Positions 8,570-18,485 of a stretch of DNA of 34,679 bases are shown here, piece by piece; position 1 is the stretch's first letter; each line of letters opens with the position of its first letter. The position numbers were made by a program, and so were the translations under genes. The notes below the pieces were generated by a model. The model did not search any database, had not been told where the DNA came from, and saw only the letters and a program-made list of their open reading frames with translations. The DNA lies in assembly GCA_019115285.1 (NCBI GenBank), contig DXDU01000115.1:1-34679 (forward strand), in the 5' to 3' direction. Origin of the DNA: Candidatus Acutalibacter pullistercoris (GTDB lineage Bacteria > Bacillota > Clostridia > Oscillospirales > Acutalibacteraceae).

Positions 8570-9814
8570 CTATTCCCTGGCCACCGCCAGCATGAGCTTG
8601 ATGCGGTTTTCCTGGTTGACCTGGGTGGCGGAGGGGTCGTAGTCGATGGGGACGATGTTGGCCTGGGGATAGAGGTTCTTCACCTTGCGGATCATCCCCT
8701 TGCCCACGATGTGGTTGGGCAGGCAGCCGAAGGGCTGGGTGCACACCACGTTCTCGTACCCGCTTTCGATGAGCTCCATCATCTCGGCGGTGAGCAGCCA
8801 GCCCTCGCCCATCTTGCAGCCGTAGCCGATGACCTTCCCGGCCAGCTCCTTCAGGTGGGCGTAGGGGGCGGGGGCGGTGAACTGGGGGTACTTCTTCACC
8901 GCGGCGATCAGGTCGCTCTCGTACTTGGTAAAATACCACTTCAGCAGGGTGCACACCTGCTTTTTGGCCTCGCTGCCCCCGTAGAGCTTAATGTCCTCCA
9001 GGCGGTTGTCCACCTTGAAGATCATAAAGCCCAGGATGCCGGGGACCATCACCTCGCAGCCCTGGCTGAAGAGGAAGTCCTCCAGGTGGTTGTTGGCCAG
9101 GGCGGAGTACTTTACGTAGATCTCCCCCACAATGCCCACCTTGGTCTTCTCCCGGCGGCGGATGGGGATCTGGGCGAAGGACTTGGCGATGCGCTGGAAG
9201 TAGTCCCGCACCTCCCGCTGGGTAAAGGCCTTGCCCTGCTCGAAGAGCTTTGTCAGCGTCAGGGTCCACTGCTCCACCAGGGCGTCGCTGGCCCCCTCCT
9301 TGATCTCGTAGGGCTTGACCTGGTTTTTCAGAAGCATCAGCAGGTCCCCGTAGGTCAGGGCGGCGATGGCCTTGCGCAGCAGGGGCAGGGTGATCTTAAA
9401 CCCGGGGTTGCTCTCCAGCCCCGAAAGGTTCACCGAGATAACGGGGATATAGTCCAGGCCGTCCTTCTTTAAGGCCTTGCGCAGCAGGTGGATGTAGTTG
9501 GAGGCCCGGCACCCGCCGCCGGTCTGGGTCATAATCAGGGCTACCTTGTGGAGGTTGTACTTGCCGCTGTGCAGGGCGTGCATCAGCTGGCCGATGGACA
9601 GCAGGGCCGGGTAGCAGGTGTCGTTGTGCACGTACTTCAGGCCCTCGTCCACGATCTCTCTCCCGGTGGTGCGCAAAAGCTCGATGTGGTACCCGTCGCT
9701 CTCCAGCACGTTTTTGATGAGCTCGAAGTGGATGGGCGCCATGTTGGGGGTCAAAATGGTGTAGTCTTTTTTCATCTCCCGGGTAAATTCCACCCGGTGG
9801 GCGTTGTCGGACAT
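8570..9814 (-). CDS. 2-hydroxyacyl-CoA dehydratase-like protein (HgdB-like C-terminal half of the large activase/dehydratase family)
   Basis: MSDNAHRVEFTREMKKDYTILTPNMAPIHFELIKNVLESDGY..., NDTCYPALLSIGQLMHAL, TQTGGGCRASNYIHLLRKAL; RBS GGAAAGGAGAG before the 9814 start. Confidence 0.85.
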   Translation of the reverse strand: MSDNAHRVEFTREMKKDYTILTPNMAPIHFELIKNVLESDGYHIELLRTTGREIVDEGLKYVHNDTCYPALLSIGQLMHALHSGKYNLHKVALIMTQTGGGCRASNYIHLLRKALKKDGLDYIPVISVNLSGLESNPGFKITLPLLRKAIAALTYGDLLMLLKNQVKPYEIKEGASDALVEQWTLTLTKLFEQGKAFTQREVRDYFQRIAKSFAQIPIRRREKTKVGIVGEIYVKYSALANNHLEDFLFSQGCEVMVPGILGFMIFKVDNRLEDIKLYGGSEAKKQVCTLLKWYFTKYESDLIAAVKKYPQFTAPAPYAHLKELAGKVIGYGCKMGEGWLLTAEMMELIESGYENVVCTQPFGCLPNHIVGKGMIRKVKNLYPQANIVPIDYDPSATQVNQENRIKLMLAVARE

Positions 9815-9987
9815 CGAGAACACTCTCCTTTCCCGTCTTTCCCGGCTGGGGAAGACGCGCAAGGACACGCCTGGGGCGTGCCGTCCTGCTTTCTTGCGAG
9901 AAAGCAGGCAAAGAACTTTTCCGTCGCGGGGGGACGCTGGGCAGGCGGCGCTTTCGCCGGCTTCCCCCAGAGGGAACGATTCCCTCG

Positions 9988-12936
9988 TCACGCTTCCCTG
10001 TTTTCCGCAGCCTCTGTCCCCAGTCCCAAAGCGGCGAACAAACTGCGCAGGCGGATGCGCACCGCCCCCAGGTTGGTGATCTCGTCGATTTTGATCTGGG
10101 TGTAGATCCGGCCGCCCTGTTCCAGGATGGACCGGACCTCGTCGCCGGTGATGGCGTCCACGCCGCAGCCGAAGGACACCAGCTGCACCAGGTTGATCCG
10201 TTTATCCTTGCTGTCCACCACGTATTTGGCGGCGGCGTACAGCCGGGCGTGGTAGGTCCACTGATTGAGCACCCCGGTGGGGAACTTCTGCTCCTGGTCG
10301 CTGACAGAGTCCTCGGTGACCACCACGGCCCCGCACTCGCAGATGAGCTTGTCGATGCCGTGGTTCACCTCCCGGTCTAAGTGATAGGGCCGGCCGGAGA
10401 GGATGATCACCGGCAGGTTCTCCCGCTGGGCCAGGGCCAGGTACTCCTTGCCCTTTTGCCGGATGCGCCCCATGTGGGCGTAGTACTCGGCGTAGGCCGC
10501 CTCGCTGGCGGCCCGGATCTCCTTCTCCGGGATGGGGGGGAAGTATTTTTTCAAAATGGCCTGCATCTTCTTGGGGAAATCCTTGGGCCGGTGCAGCCCC
10601 ACGTAGTCGTAGATGAATTTCACCTTGCTCAGGGCGGCCACGTTGGCGTCCAGCACCTCGGGGTAGTAGGCCACCACCGGGCAGTTGTAGTGGTTGTCCC
10701 CCAGGTGCTCGTCTAAGTTGTAGCTCATACAAGGGTAGAAGATGGCGTCGGGCCGCTCGTCCAGCAGGGCCTCGATGTGGCCGTGGAGGAGCTTGGCGGG
10801 GTAGCACACCGTGTCTGAGGGGATGGTGTGCTGGCCCCGGAAGTACAGCTTCCGGTCGGACTCGGGAGAGTGGAACACCCCGAAGCCCAGGGTGCGGAAG
10901 AAGGTGTGCCAGAAGGGGTAGAGCTCGAACATGTTCAGCCCCATGGGGATGCCGATGGTCCCCCGGGGACCGTGGCAGGGCTTGTAGGAGTCCAGCAGCT
11001 GGCGCTTGTAGTCGTAGAGGTTGTACTGGGTGGTCTTGCCCCCCTTGCGCAGGGGCTTGTCGCAACGGTTGCCGGCGATGTACCGGGCCCCGCCCTGGAA
11101 GGTGTTCACCGTCAGGCGGCAGCGGTTCTCGCAGCCGTTGCAGGTGATGGCCTTGACCTCGTGCTGGAAGTTCATCAGCCCCCGGCGGTCCAGAATAGAG
11201 CTCTCCCCCCGGCCCTTTTCCTTGGCGTACAGGGCGGCGCCGTAAGCGCCCATCAGGCCGGAGACGGAGGGCCGGGTCACGTTCTGGCCAATCTCCTTCT
11301 CAAAGGCCCGCAGCACCGCGTCGTTTAAGAAGGTGCCCCCCTGGACCACCACGTGCTGGCCCAGGCTCTTGGCGTCCACCACCCGGATGACTTTATACAG
11401 GGCGTTTTTCACCACGCTCATGGAAAGGCCCGCGGAGATGTTCTCGATGGAGGCCCCGTCCTTCTGGGCCTGCTTGACCGAGGAGTTCATGAACACGGTG
11501 CACCGGGAGCCCAGATCCACCGGGCTGTCGGCGAACAGGCCCAGCCTGGCGAAGTCCGCCATCTCGTAGCCCAGGGCCCCGGCGAAGGTCTGCAGGAAGC
11601 TTCCGCAGCCGGAGGAGCAGGCCTCGTTTAAGAAGATGTTGTCGATGGCCCCGTTTTTAATCTGGAAGCACTTGATGTCTTGGCCGCCGATGTCGATGAT
11701 GAAGTCCACGTCGGGCTGGAACTTCCTGGCGGCGGTAAAGTGGGCGATGGTCTCCACCACTCCCAGATCCAGGCCGAAGGCGTTTTTGATGATCTCCTCC
11801 CCGTAGCCGGTGGAGGCGGCGGACTTGATCTGGATGTCGGGATATTTCTCGTAGAGCTCTAAAAGGAACTGGCGCACCAGGGGCACCGGGTTGCCGGAGT
11901 TGGGCAGGTACCGGGAGAAGATGATCTCCTCTTGGGAGTTGACCGCCACGGCCTTCACCGTGGTGGAGCCGGCGTCCACGCCCACGAAGGCGATGTGATC
12001 CTCCAGCAGGGGGGCGTCGGTGGGGACGGTGTCCCGCTGGTGCCGGGCCTCAAACTCCGCGAACTCCTCCTGGGAGGAGAACAGGGCGGAGCTTGCCTGG
12101 TAGTGGTGGCTGGAGCTGTAGTGGGCGATCCGCTGGGTGATCTCCTTTAAGTCGAACTCCTCCCCCGGGCCGGACAAGGCGGCCCCCGCCGCCACAAAGT
12201 ACAGGGAGTTCTCAGGCCGGGTGCCCTCCACCCCCAAGATCTTGTCGAAGGCCACCCGCAGCTGGGGCAGGAAGGTGAGGGGTCCCCCCAGGTACACCAC
12301 CTTGCCGGTGATCTCCCGGCCCTGGGCCAGGCCGGCGATGGTCTGGTTCACCACCGCCACCAGGATGGAGGCGGCGATGTCGCACTTTTGGGCGCCCTGG
12401 TTTAGCAGGGCCTGGATGTCGCTTTTGGCGAAGACGCCGCACCGGGAGGCGATGCTGTAAGACCGCTGGCTGTCCATGGCGATGTTGTTCAGCTCTTCCG
12501 GGGTGATGGACAGCAGGGTGGCCATCTGGTCGATAAAGGCCCCGGTGCCTCCGGCGCAGGAGCCGTTCATCCGCACTTCCATAGAGCCGGAGAGGAAGAG
12601 GATCTTGGCGTCCTCGCCCCCGAGCTCGATGACCACGTCGGCGTCGGGGATGTACTTCTTCGTGGCGGCCCGGGTGGCGTACACCTCCTGGACAAAGGGG
12701 ATCTTCAAATCTTCCGCCAGGCCCATGCCGGCGGACCCGGACACGCACAGGGCGGCCCGCTCCACCTGTGGGAACCGCTCCTGGATCCGGGTGAGCATCC
12801 CGGAGGCCTTCTCCGGGATCTGGGAGTAATGGCGTTCGTACTCCTGGTAGAGGGGGGTGTCCCCCTCCCCGTAGACGACGCACTTTAACGTGGTGGAACC
12901 AACGTCCAATCCGATTCTCATACTTACTGTCACCAA
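9988..12936 (-). CDS. acyl-CoA dehydratase activase-like protein with two BcrAD/BadFG-type ATPase domains plus DUF2229-like region
   Basis: MRIGLDVGSTTLKCVVY and VGVDAGSTTVKAVAV repeated ASKHA motifs; NGSCAGGTGAFIDQMA and EACSSGCGSFLQTFA Cys motifs; GIPMGLNMFELYPFW. Confidence 0.9.
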   Translation of the reverse strand: MVTVSMRIGLDVGSTTLKCVVYGEGDTPLYQEYERHYSQIPEKASGMLTRIQERFPQVERAALCVSGSAGMGLAEDLKIPFVQEVYATRAATKKYIPDADVVIELGGEDAKILFLSGSMEVRMNGSCAGGTGAFIDQMATLLSITPEELNNIAMDSQRSYSIASRCGVFAKSDIQALLNQGAQKCDIAASILVAVVNQTIAGLAQGREITGKVVYLGGPLTFLPQLRVAFDKILGVEGTRPENSLYFVAAGAALSGPGEEFDLKEITQRIAHYSSSHHYQASSALFSSQEEFAEFEARHQRDTVPTDAPLLEDHIAFVGVDAGSTTVKAVAVNSQEEIIFSRYLPNSGNPVPLVRQFLLELYEKYPDIQIKSAASTGYGEEIIKNAFGLDLGVVETIAHFTAARKFQPDVDFIIDIGGQDIKCFQIKNGAIDNIFLNEACSSGCGSFLQTFAGALGYEMADFARLGLFADSPVDLGSRCTVFMNSSVKQAQKDGASIENISAGLSMSVVKNALYKVIRVVDAKSLGQHVVVQGGTFLNDAVLRAFEKEIGQNVTRPSVSGLMGAYGAALYAKEKGRGESSILDRRGLMNFQHEVKAITCNGCENRCRLTVNTFQGGARYIAGNRCDKPLRKGGKTTQYNLYDYKRQLLDSYKPCHGPRGTIGIPMGLNMFELYPFWHTFFRTLGFGVFHSPESDRKLYFRGQHTIPSDTVCYPAKLLHGHIEALLDERPDAIFYPCMSYNLDEHLGDNHYNCPVVAYYPEVLDANVAALSKVKFIYDYVGLHRPKDFPKKMQAILKKYFPPIPEKEIRAASEAAYAEYYAHMGRIRQKGKEYLALAQRENLPVIILSGRPYHLDREVNHGIDKLICECGAVVVTEDSVSDQEQKFPTGVLNQWTYHARLYAAAKYVVDSKDKRINLVQLVSFGCGVDAITGDEVRSILEQGGRIYTQIKIDEITNLGAVRIRLRSLFAALGLGTEAAENREA

Positions 12937-13228
12937 TCTTCACGTAAACTGGGGCCCCAGCCCGGGGCCGTTACCTTCTCTGCTTCCCAGAGGGACCGGG
13001 CTTGCCGGCAAAAACGAGAAACTCTCTTAAAAACCGGGCCCGCCTCTGTTATCAAATAGAAATGATACCATTTTGCGACAAAAAAATCAATAGTTCGCCC
13101 CTGTACAAAATCTGGGAAATGTGAAAAGAGAGAGGTGAGAGCACAGGGAAAAATGGAAAACTTCTGTGTGGAAAAACAGGGGCGGGGGTGCTATAATGAA
13201 AGGGACGTTCTGGAAGGAGGGATCCCCC

Positions 13229-13669
13229 GTGGCCATGGCCCACTACCTGCGCCCGGTGTACTACTACGAGACAGACAGGATGGACTGCGTCCATCACTCC
13301 AACTACATCCGCTGGTTCGAGGAGGCCCGCATCCACCTCATGCGGGAGCGGGGCTTCCCCTACGAGGAGCTGGAGGGCCTGGGGATTTTGAGCCCGGTGC
13401 TCACGGCCCAGGCGGAGTACAAGAGCATGACCCGCTTTGGGGAGACGGTGGACATCGCCGTGGACGTGGAGAGCTACACCGGCACCCGCATCGCCTTCCG
13501 GTATGAGGTGCGGGACCGGGACACCGGGGCCCTGCGGTGCCAGGGGCGCACCACCCACTGCTTTCTGGGCGGGGCCGGCCGCCCGGTGTCCCTGAAGAAA
13601 GCGGCCCCGGCCTATCACCAGAAGGTATGCGCCGCCCTGGCGGCCAGAGAACAGGAGGAATGGCAGTGA
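13229..13669 (+). CDS. acyl-CoA thioesterase (hotdog fold, 4HBT/YbgC-like)
   Basis: YYYETDRMDCVHHSNYIRWFEEARIHLMRERG; GGAAGGAGG RBS 8 nt upstream of a GTG start; TATAAT at 13192. Confidence 0.9.
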   Translation: MAMAHYLRPVYYYETDRMDCVHHSNYIRWFEEARIHLMRERGFPYEELEGLGILSPVLTAQAEYKSMTRFGETVDIAVDVESYTGTRIAFRYEVRDRDTGALRCQGRTTHCFLGGAGRPVSLKKAAPAYHQKVCAALAAREQEEWQ

Positions 13670-15012
13670 ACAAGAACGAGATCGCCCTGACCCCGCCCAT
13701 GGGCTGGAACAGCTGGGACTGCTACGGCCCGGGGGTCACCGAGGAGCAGCTGCTGGGCAACGCCCAGTACATGGCCGACCACTTAAAGGAGTTCGGCTGG
13801 GAGTACGTGGTCTGCGACATCCAGTGGAGCGAGCCCAACGCCGGGAAGGAGAGCCCCTACTACGTGCCCTTCGCCTGGCTTACCATGGACGAGTACGGCA
13901 GACTCCTCCCCGCCCCGGAGCGGTTCCCCTCCGCCGGGGAGGGCAAGGGCTTTGGCCCCATCGCCCAGAAGATCCACGACCTGGGCCTGAAGTTCGGCAT
14001 CCACATCATGCGGGGGGTGCCCAGGCTGGCGGTGCACAAGCACCTGCCTGTGCTGGGGACGGACACCACCTGCGACAAGATTGCCGCGGCCAACTCCATC
14101 TGCCGGTGGAACACGGACATGTACGGCATCGACCCCGCGAAGCCCGGGGCCCAGGCCTATTACGACTCCATCTTCCAGCTGTACGCCTCTTGGGGGGTGG
14201 ACTTTGTCAAGGTGGACGACATCTGCAACACCAACGCCTACCCCGACGCCCCCTACTCCGCGGAGAAGGAGATCGAGATGATCCGCAAGGCCATCGACAA
14301 GTGCGGCCGGCCCATGGTGCTCAGCCTGTCCCCCGGCCCGGCGGTGATTGAAAAGGCCTGGCACCTGCGCAAACACGCCAACATGTGGCGGATCACCGAC
14401 GACTTCTGGGACCGGTGGGACCTGCTGAAGAACATGTTCGAGCGCTGCGAGGTGTGGGAGCGCCAGGTCTCTCCCGGCTGCTGGCCGGACTGCGACATGC
14501 TGCCCCTGGGGCGCATCCGCCTGCACCTGAGAGGCTATCAGGGCCCCCTGGGGTATGAGCAGGGCGGCGACTGGACCGAGCTTACGAAAGACGAGCAGAT
14601 CACCATGATGAGCCTGTGGTGCATGTTCCGCTCCCCCCTGATGATGGGCGGGGAGATGCGGGAGAACGACGAGTTCACCCTGAGCCTGCTGACCAACAAA
14701 GAGATCCTGCGGATGCACCGCCAGGGGGAGGAGCCCCACCAGGTGCGGCGCTCCGACCGGTCCTGCGTGTGGAAGAGCCGGGACTGGGAAGACGGCTCCA
14801 CCTACGTGGCGCTGTTCAACCTGCGGGACAAGCCCGCGGAGGTGTCGGCGTATTTCGACGAGCTGGAGCTGACCGGCAAGTACGCGGTGCGGGACCTGTG
14901 GAACCACCGGGACCTGGGGGAGGAAGAAGAGGGCCTGGCGGCCTCTCTCCCCGCTCACGGCGCCGGGGTCTACCGGCTGAAGTGGGTGGCCTTCGAGGAG
15001 GCGGCCCAGTAA
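13660..15012 (+). CDS. GH27 family alpha-galactosidase-like glycoside hydrolase
   Basis: LTPPMGWNSWDCYGPGVTE, VDFVKVDDICN, RITDDFWDRWD, PDCDMLPLG; overlaps the thioesterase stop (ATGGCAGTGA). Confidence 0.9.
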   Translation: MAVNKNEIALTPPMGWNSWDCYGPGVTEEQLLGNAQYMADHLKEFGWEYVVCDIQWSEPNAGKESPYYVPFAWLTMDEYGRLLPAPERFPSAGEGKGFGPIAQKIHDLGLKFGIHIMRGVPRLAVHKHLPVLGTDTTCDKIAAANSICRWNTDMYGIDPAKPGAQAYYDSIFQLYASWGVDFVKVDDICNTNAYPDAPYSAEKEIEMIRKAIDKCGRPMVLSLSPGPAVIEKAWHLRKHANMWRITDDFWDRWDLLKNMFERCEVWERQVSPGCWPDCDMLPLGRIRLHLRGYQGPLGYEQGGDWTELTKDEQITMMSLWCMFRSPLMMGGEMRENDEFTLSLLTNKEILRMHRQGEEPHQVRRSDRSCVWKSRDWEDGSTYVALFNLRDKPAEVSAYFDELELTGKYAVRDLWNHRDLGEEEEGLAASLPAHGAGVYRLKWVAFEEAAQ

Positions 15013-15022
15013 AGCGGAATTG

Positions 15023-15180
15023 AAAGTTTTTGGTCAAGCTTTTTACAAAAAGCTTGTGGGGTGTGGGGCAAGGCCCCACGACCTTAAGAGCGGCGCAGCC
15101 GCGACGCGAGAGGGAAGGAGCATTGTCATACCAGCCCGAAGGGCTGTAAACAATGCTCCGGCCCTCTTTCTTGTTGCCAG
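15023..15180 (+). repeat. Modules A + B, copy 2
   Basis: aaagtttttggtcaagctttttacaaaaagcttg ... ggagcattgtcataccagcccgaagggctgtaaacaatgctccggccctctttcttgttgccag. Confidence 0.92.
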
Positions 15181-15250
15181 ATTCTGCGCTGGAGGTACCC
15201 ACCCCCGTCTCGCCTGCCGTGTGGGCGAGCTGAGCGGTACCCACCCCCTG

Positions 15251-15306
15251 CCCCCTCCCGTAAGGCTAGAGAGCTATAATCTCCACCTTTTCTGTACGGG
15301 AGGGGG
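15251..15306. repeat. Module D palindrome, copy 2
   Basis: ccccctcccgta ... tacgggaggggg. Confidence 0.9.
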
Positions 15307-15393
15307 AGTAAAATCTATAATCTCATTCCAAAGGGGGGAGACGAAAGTCTCCCCCCTTTGGCAACCCCCGATGAATTAAACTAGCCTCTTTTT

Positions 15394-16494
15394 TTAGTTG
15401 CTTTTGACGGCAACACCATAACGGAGCGTTTTATAAATTGTTACGCCAATCTCGAAAAGGGTAATTGCAACAATAAAAGCAAGAAACCCGTTGGACACCA
15501 TATCAGCGTTCCAGTAAGTGAGAAATCTTGCTCCTGAATCTGCATGATCGCCCAACGCCTGTTCAATCTCAAGTACAAAATTCGGATTCCAAATGGGTAA
15601 GACCTTTAGTACAATGATGCTCAATACAATTTGAAGTACTCCGCACACTATATTACTGATCATAACCAGTCTACAGTAGACCCCGACAACCAAGCGTAAT
15701 ATCTCGTCTGCAAGACCAATCAGCAGACTTAGTATAAAGACGGGAAGAACGATGCCCCACTGTTCCAGATTAAAAATAGGTACGGTCATTACGGTTTCGC
15801 CTTCTGTAAAGAACGCAGCAAAGAAATGAGGAGCAAAAATCAGCAGCACACTAAAAATAACGATAAATATAATGCCTACAATGCTGTCGCCCCGACTTAT
15901 GATTGCTTTTTTATCGGGTACAGGCTCTAAAAATTTTGGGGTCCAACGGGAGCGGGAAGTTGGAGTTTTGCCTTCTCCCGACAGACTTTCTAAGGACCAT
16001 TTTTCTTCCTTTTTCAGCTCGAATTGAACCTTCTTCCGCTCCATAATGGCAAAAGTCAAGGTCACTGCACCGAATGCGGACACGCAGGACAGAATAGCAT
16101 CAGTAATTCCGGTGATTAGACCATCTACAATGGCTCGGATAATGACAGAAGCAGAGTTCTGTGTAGTAATCGCAGGCATTTCTCCTATGGCATTTATCAG
16201 AGAAATAAGCAAAATCGGTATGGCAGCACAGACTATGACAACCTTAACAAACCACAGATAGGTGTCAAAATATTCCGGGCCAATCAAATATCTTTGGTCG
16301 CCTTGATATTGTTTTGCAAATTCAGCAGGATCGCCGAGTTCAGTCAGCGCCTCTTCCATAGAGCCTTTATCCGTATACATATCGCTGATCAGCTCTTCCA
16401 GCTCCATACGCACTTCATCTCGCTGAGCTTTGGAAAGCCGACGGATTACCTGGTAAATATATCGATCCATATAGTCTTTTTCATTTGGCGTCAT
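15394..16494 (-). CDS. HAAS-domain (DUF1700-like) multi-TM membrane protein
   Basis: MTPNEKDYMDRYIYQVIRRLSKAQRDEVRMELEELISDMYTDKGSMEEALTELGDPAEFAKQYQ followed by TM helices; ATGA overlap with PadR. Confidence 0.88.
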   Translation of the reverse strand: MTPNEKDYMDRYIYQVIRRLSKAQRDEVRMELEELISDMYTDKGSMEEALTELGDPAEFAKQYQGDQRYLIGPEYFDTYLWFVKVVIVCAAIPILLISLINAIGEMPAITTQNSASVIIRAIVDGLITGITDAILSCVSAFGAVTLTFAIMERKKVQFELKKEEKWSLESLSGEGKTPTSRSRWTPKFLEPVPDKKAIISRGDSIVGIIFIVIFSVLLIFAPHFFAAFFTEGETVMTVPIFNLEQWGIVLPVFILSLLIGLADEILRLVVGVYCRLVMISNIVCGVLQIVLSIIVLKVLPIWNPNFVLEIEQALGDHADSGARFLTYWNADMVSNGFLAFIVAITLFEIGVTIYKTLRYGVAVKSN

Positions 16495-16835
16495 AATTCT
16501 TCCTCCCTTAATAACCGGTCCATTCCGGCGGATAGGTTTTGCCAGTATGCTTTCAGCTTCTCATAAATTTCTGTTCCGTATTTTGTCCGCTGATAATATT
16601 TTCTCGGTTTTGCGCCACCGGTTTCCCACCTACTTTCCAAAAGTCCCTGATTCTCAAGTCGGCGAAGGAGAGGATATAGGGTGTTGGGGTCAATGGCAAC
16701 GCCTTTTTCTTCCAAACTCTGCACCAAAGCATACCCATACTTCGGTTCTTTCATCTGGCTGAGTACGCTAATTGTCAGTGTGCCTCTGCGAAGCTCCAAA
16801 AGCAAAGAGGATAATAAATCTTTTTCTTCTCCCAT
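16491..16835 (-). CDS. PadR family transcriptional regulator
   Basis: LRRGTLTISVLSQMKEPKYGYALVQSLEEKGVAIDPNTLYPLLRRLENQGLLESRWETGGAKPRKYYQRT; AGGAGGTG RBS. Confidence 0.93.
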   Translation of the reverse strand: MGEEKDLLSSLLLELRRGTLTISVLSQMKEPKYGYALVQSLEEKGVAIDPNTLYPLLRRLENQGLLESRWETGGAKPRKYYQRTKYGTEIYEKLKAYWQNLSAGMDRLLREEEL

Positions 16836-16855
16836 CAGCGTCACCTCCTAATGTC

Positions 16856-16885
16856 ATTATACTGTATGCCATACTGTATTGTCAA
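16856..16885 (-). promoter_or_regulatory. PadR promoter with tandem operator-like motif
   Basis: TTGACA (16885-16880), 18-bp spacer, TATAAT (16861-16856); ATACTGTAT-gcc-ATACTGTAT at 16859-16879. Confidence 0.75.
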
Positions 16886-16928
16886 TATAAAAATAAAAGG
16901 TCAGTCACAGGAGTTTTGAAAAGTTTGA

Positions 16929-17798
16929 ATACCCACCGCTGAAACGGAGGATTCCCCCTACAATTACGTGTTCGCCTCCTTCGCCGCCGCCTCTCCCTTT
17001 GTAGACTACCCCGGCTACGATGGCACGCCCCTGGACCGGGTGACAGCGTATCTCAAAGACCCAGGGGACATGGAGCAGTTCCTCCAAGAGACCCAGGGGA
17101 AATTCCAGATCGAAAAAACCGGCGGGGCCGTCACCAGTTTCGGGCTGGAGATGAGCGACATCACCCTGGAGGAATATCGGGAGAAATTTGAGGAACAGCC
17201 CTTTTACCAGCTCACCTCCGACCGGGAACTGTACGACATGGTGGGCAAGCCCTTGGAGCAGACCAGGGATCTGATGGGGCTGTTCCTGGCGGCGCTGCTG
17301 GCCTCCAGCCTGGTGATCCTGCTGCTGATCGTCGCCCTGCAGGTGCGGAGCCGTAAGCGGGAGTTCGCCATCCTCCTCTCGATGGGGGAGGCCAGAGGGA
17401 AAGTGATCGGCCAAATCTGCCTGGAGGTTTTGACGGTGCTTTTGGCAGCGGCGCTGCTGGGCGGCCTTGTGGGGAGCGTCCTGGTGGCTCCCGCGGCGGA
17501 GCGCACCTCCCTCTCCCTGCTGTCCGACCAGGTGGACAACACCCAGGCGGACCGGGAGTCGCTGCTGGAGGAGGCCGGCTCAGTTCCTATTGGCAGTTTC
17601 TCCGTGCCCGGGGACTTTGTAAACAGCCGCGACCCCGGAAAGACCGTAGTCTACCAGCAGGTGTCGTTCCAAGAGGGCGGCTGGGTGCTGGGCATCTATT
17701 TTGCCGCGGTGTTCGCCGCCGCGGTCCTGGCCATGGTGTTCCAGCTGTGCTACATCCTGCGGGTCAACCCGGCCCGCATGCTGGTCAGTAAAAAGTAG
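16929..17798 (+). pseudogene. 5'-truncated FtsX-like ABC transporter permease
   Basis: Open frame begins right after a TGA at 16926-16928 with mid-protein sequence IPTAETEDSPYNYVFASFAAASPFVDYPGYDG; conserved C-terminal FtsX TM region present; no signal/TM1. Confidence 0.7.
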
Positions 17799-17810
17799 GG
17801 AGGTTTAGCT

Positions 17811-18482
17811 ATGGAACCTGTCTTAACATTTGAGGCTCTCACCTATTTCTATCAAAGCGGCAGCCAGAAGGTCTCCATCTTAGAGGAGGCCGACTGCGCC
17901 TTCGAGCCGGGGAAGCTCTACACCATCGTGGGGCCCTCCGGCTCGGGGAAAACCACCACCCTCACCCTGGCCGGGGCCCTGGAGTCGCCTAAAGGAGGCC
18001 GGGTGCTGTTCCAGGGGAAAGACCTGAAGGACATCGGCTACACCAACTACCGTAACCGGCATGTTGCCATCGTCTTCCAGGCCTACAACCTGCTGGAGTA
18101 TTTGAATCCCCTGCAAAACGTGCTGGCGGCCATGGAGATCACCAAGAACGAGATTCCCAACAAAAAGCAGCGGGCGGAGGAGCTGCTCCTGCGCATGGGG
18201 CTTACCAAGGACCAGATCCACCGGCGCATCCAGAAGCTCTCCGGCGGGGAGCAGCAGCGGGTGGCCATCGCCCGGGCCCTCGCCACCAACGCGGACATCA
18301 TCTTAGCCGACGAGCCCACGGGCAACCTGGACGGGGACACGGCCCAGGGCATTATCGAGCTGTTCCAGGAGTTGGCCCATCAGGACGGCAAGTGCGTCAT
18401 CGCCGTCACCCACTCTCAAGATTTCGCCGCCCAGGCGGATGTGGTGATCGACCTGAAGGACCACAAACTGGTGGAGGAATGA
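17811..18482 (+). CDS. ABC transporter ATP-binding protein (LolD/MacB-like)
   Basis: Walker [25 protein letters not shown], Walker [13 protein letters not shown]. Confidence 0.96.
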   Translation: MEPVLTFEALTYFYQSGSQKVSILEEADCAFEPGKLYTIVGPSGSGKTTTLTLAGALESPKGGRVLFQGKDLKDIGYTNYRNRHVAIVFQAYNLLEYLNPLQNVLAAMEITKNEIPNKKQRAEELLLRMGLTKDQIHRRIQKLSGGEQQRVAIARALATNADIILADEPTGNLDGDTAQGIIELFQELAHQDGKCVIAVTHSQDFAAQADVVIDLKDHKLVEE

Positions 18483-18485
18483 CAA

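Noticed and set aside
8216-9472. 418-aa plus-strand ORF after the consensus promoter
   Set aside because: Mostly antisense to the HgdB-like gene; the transcript from 8128-8156 should stop at the 8213-8253 hairpin.
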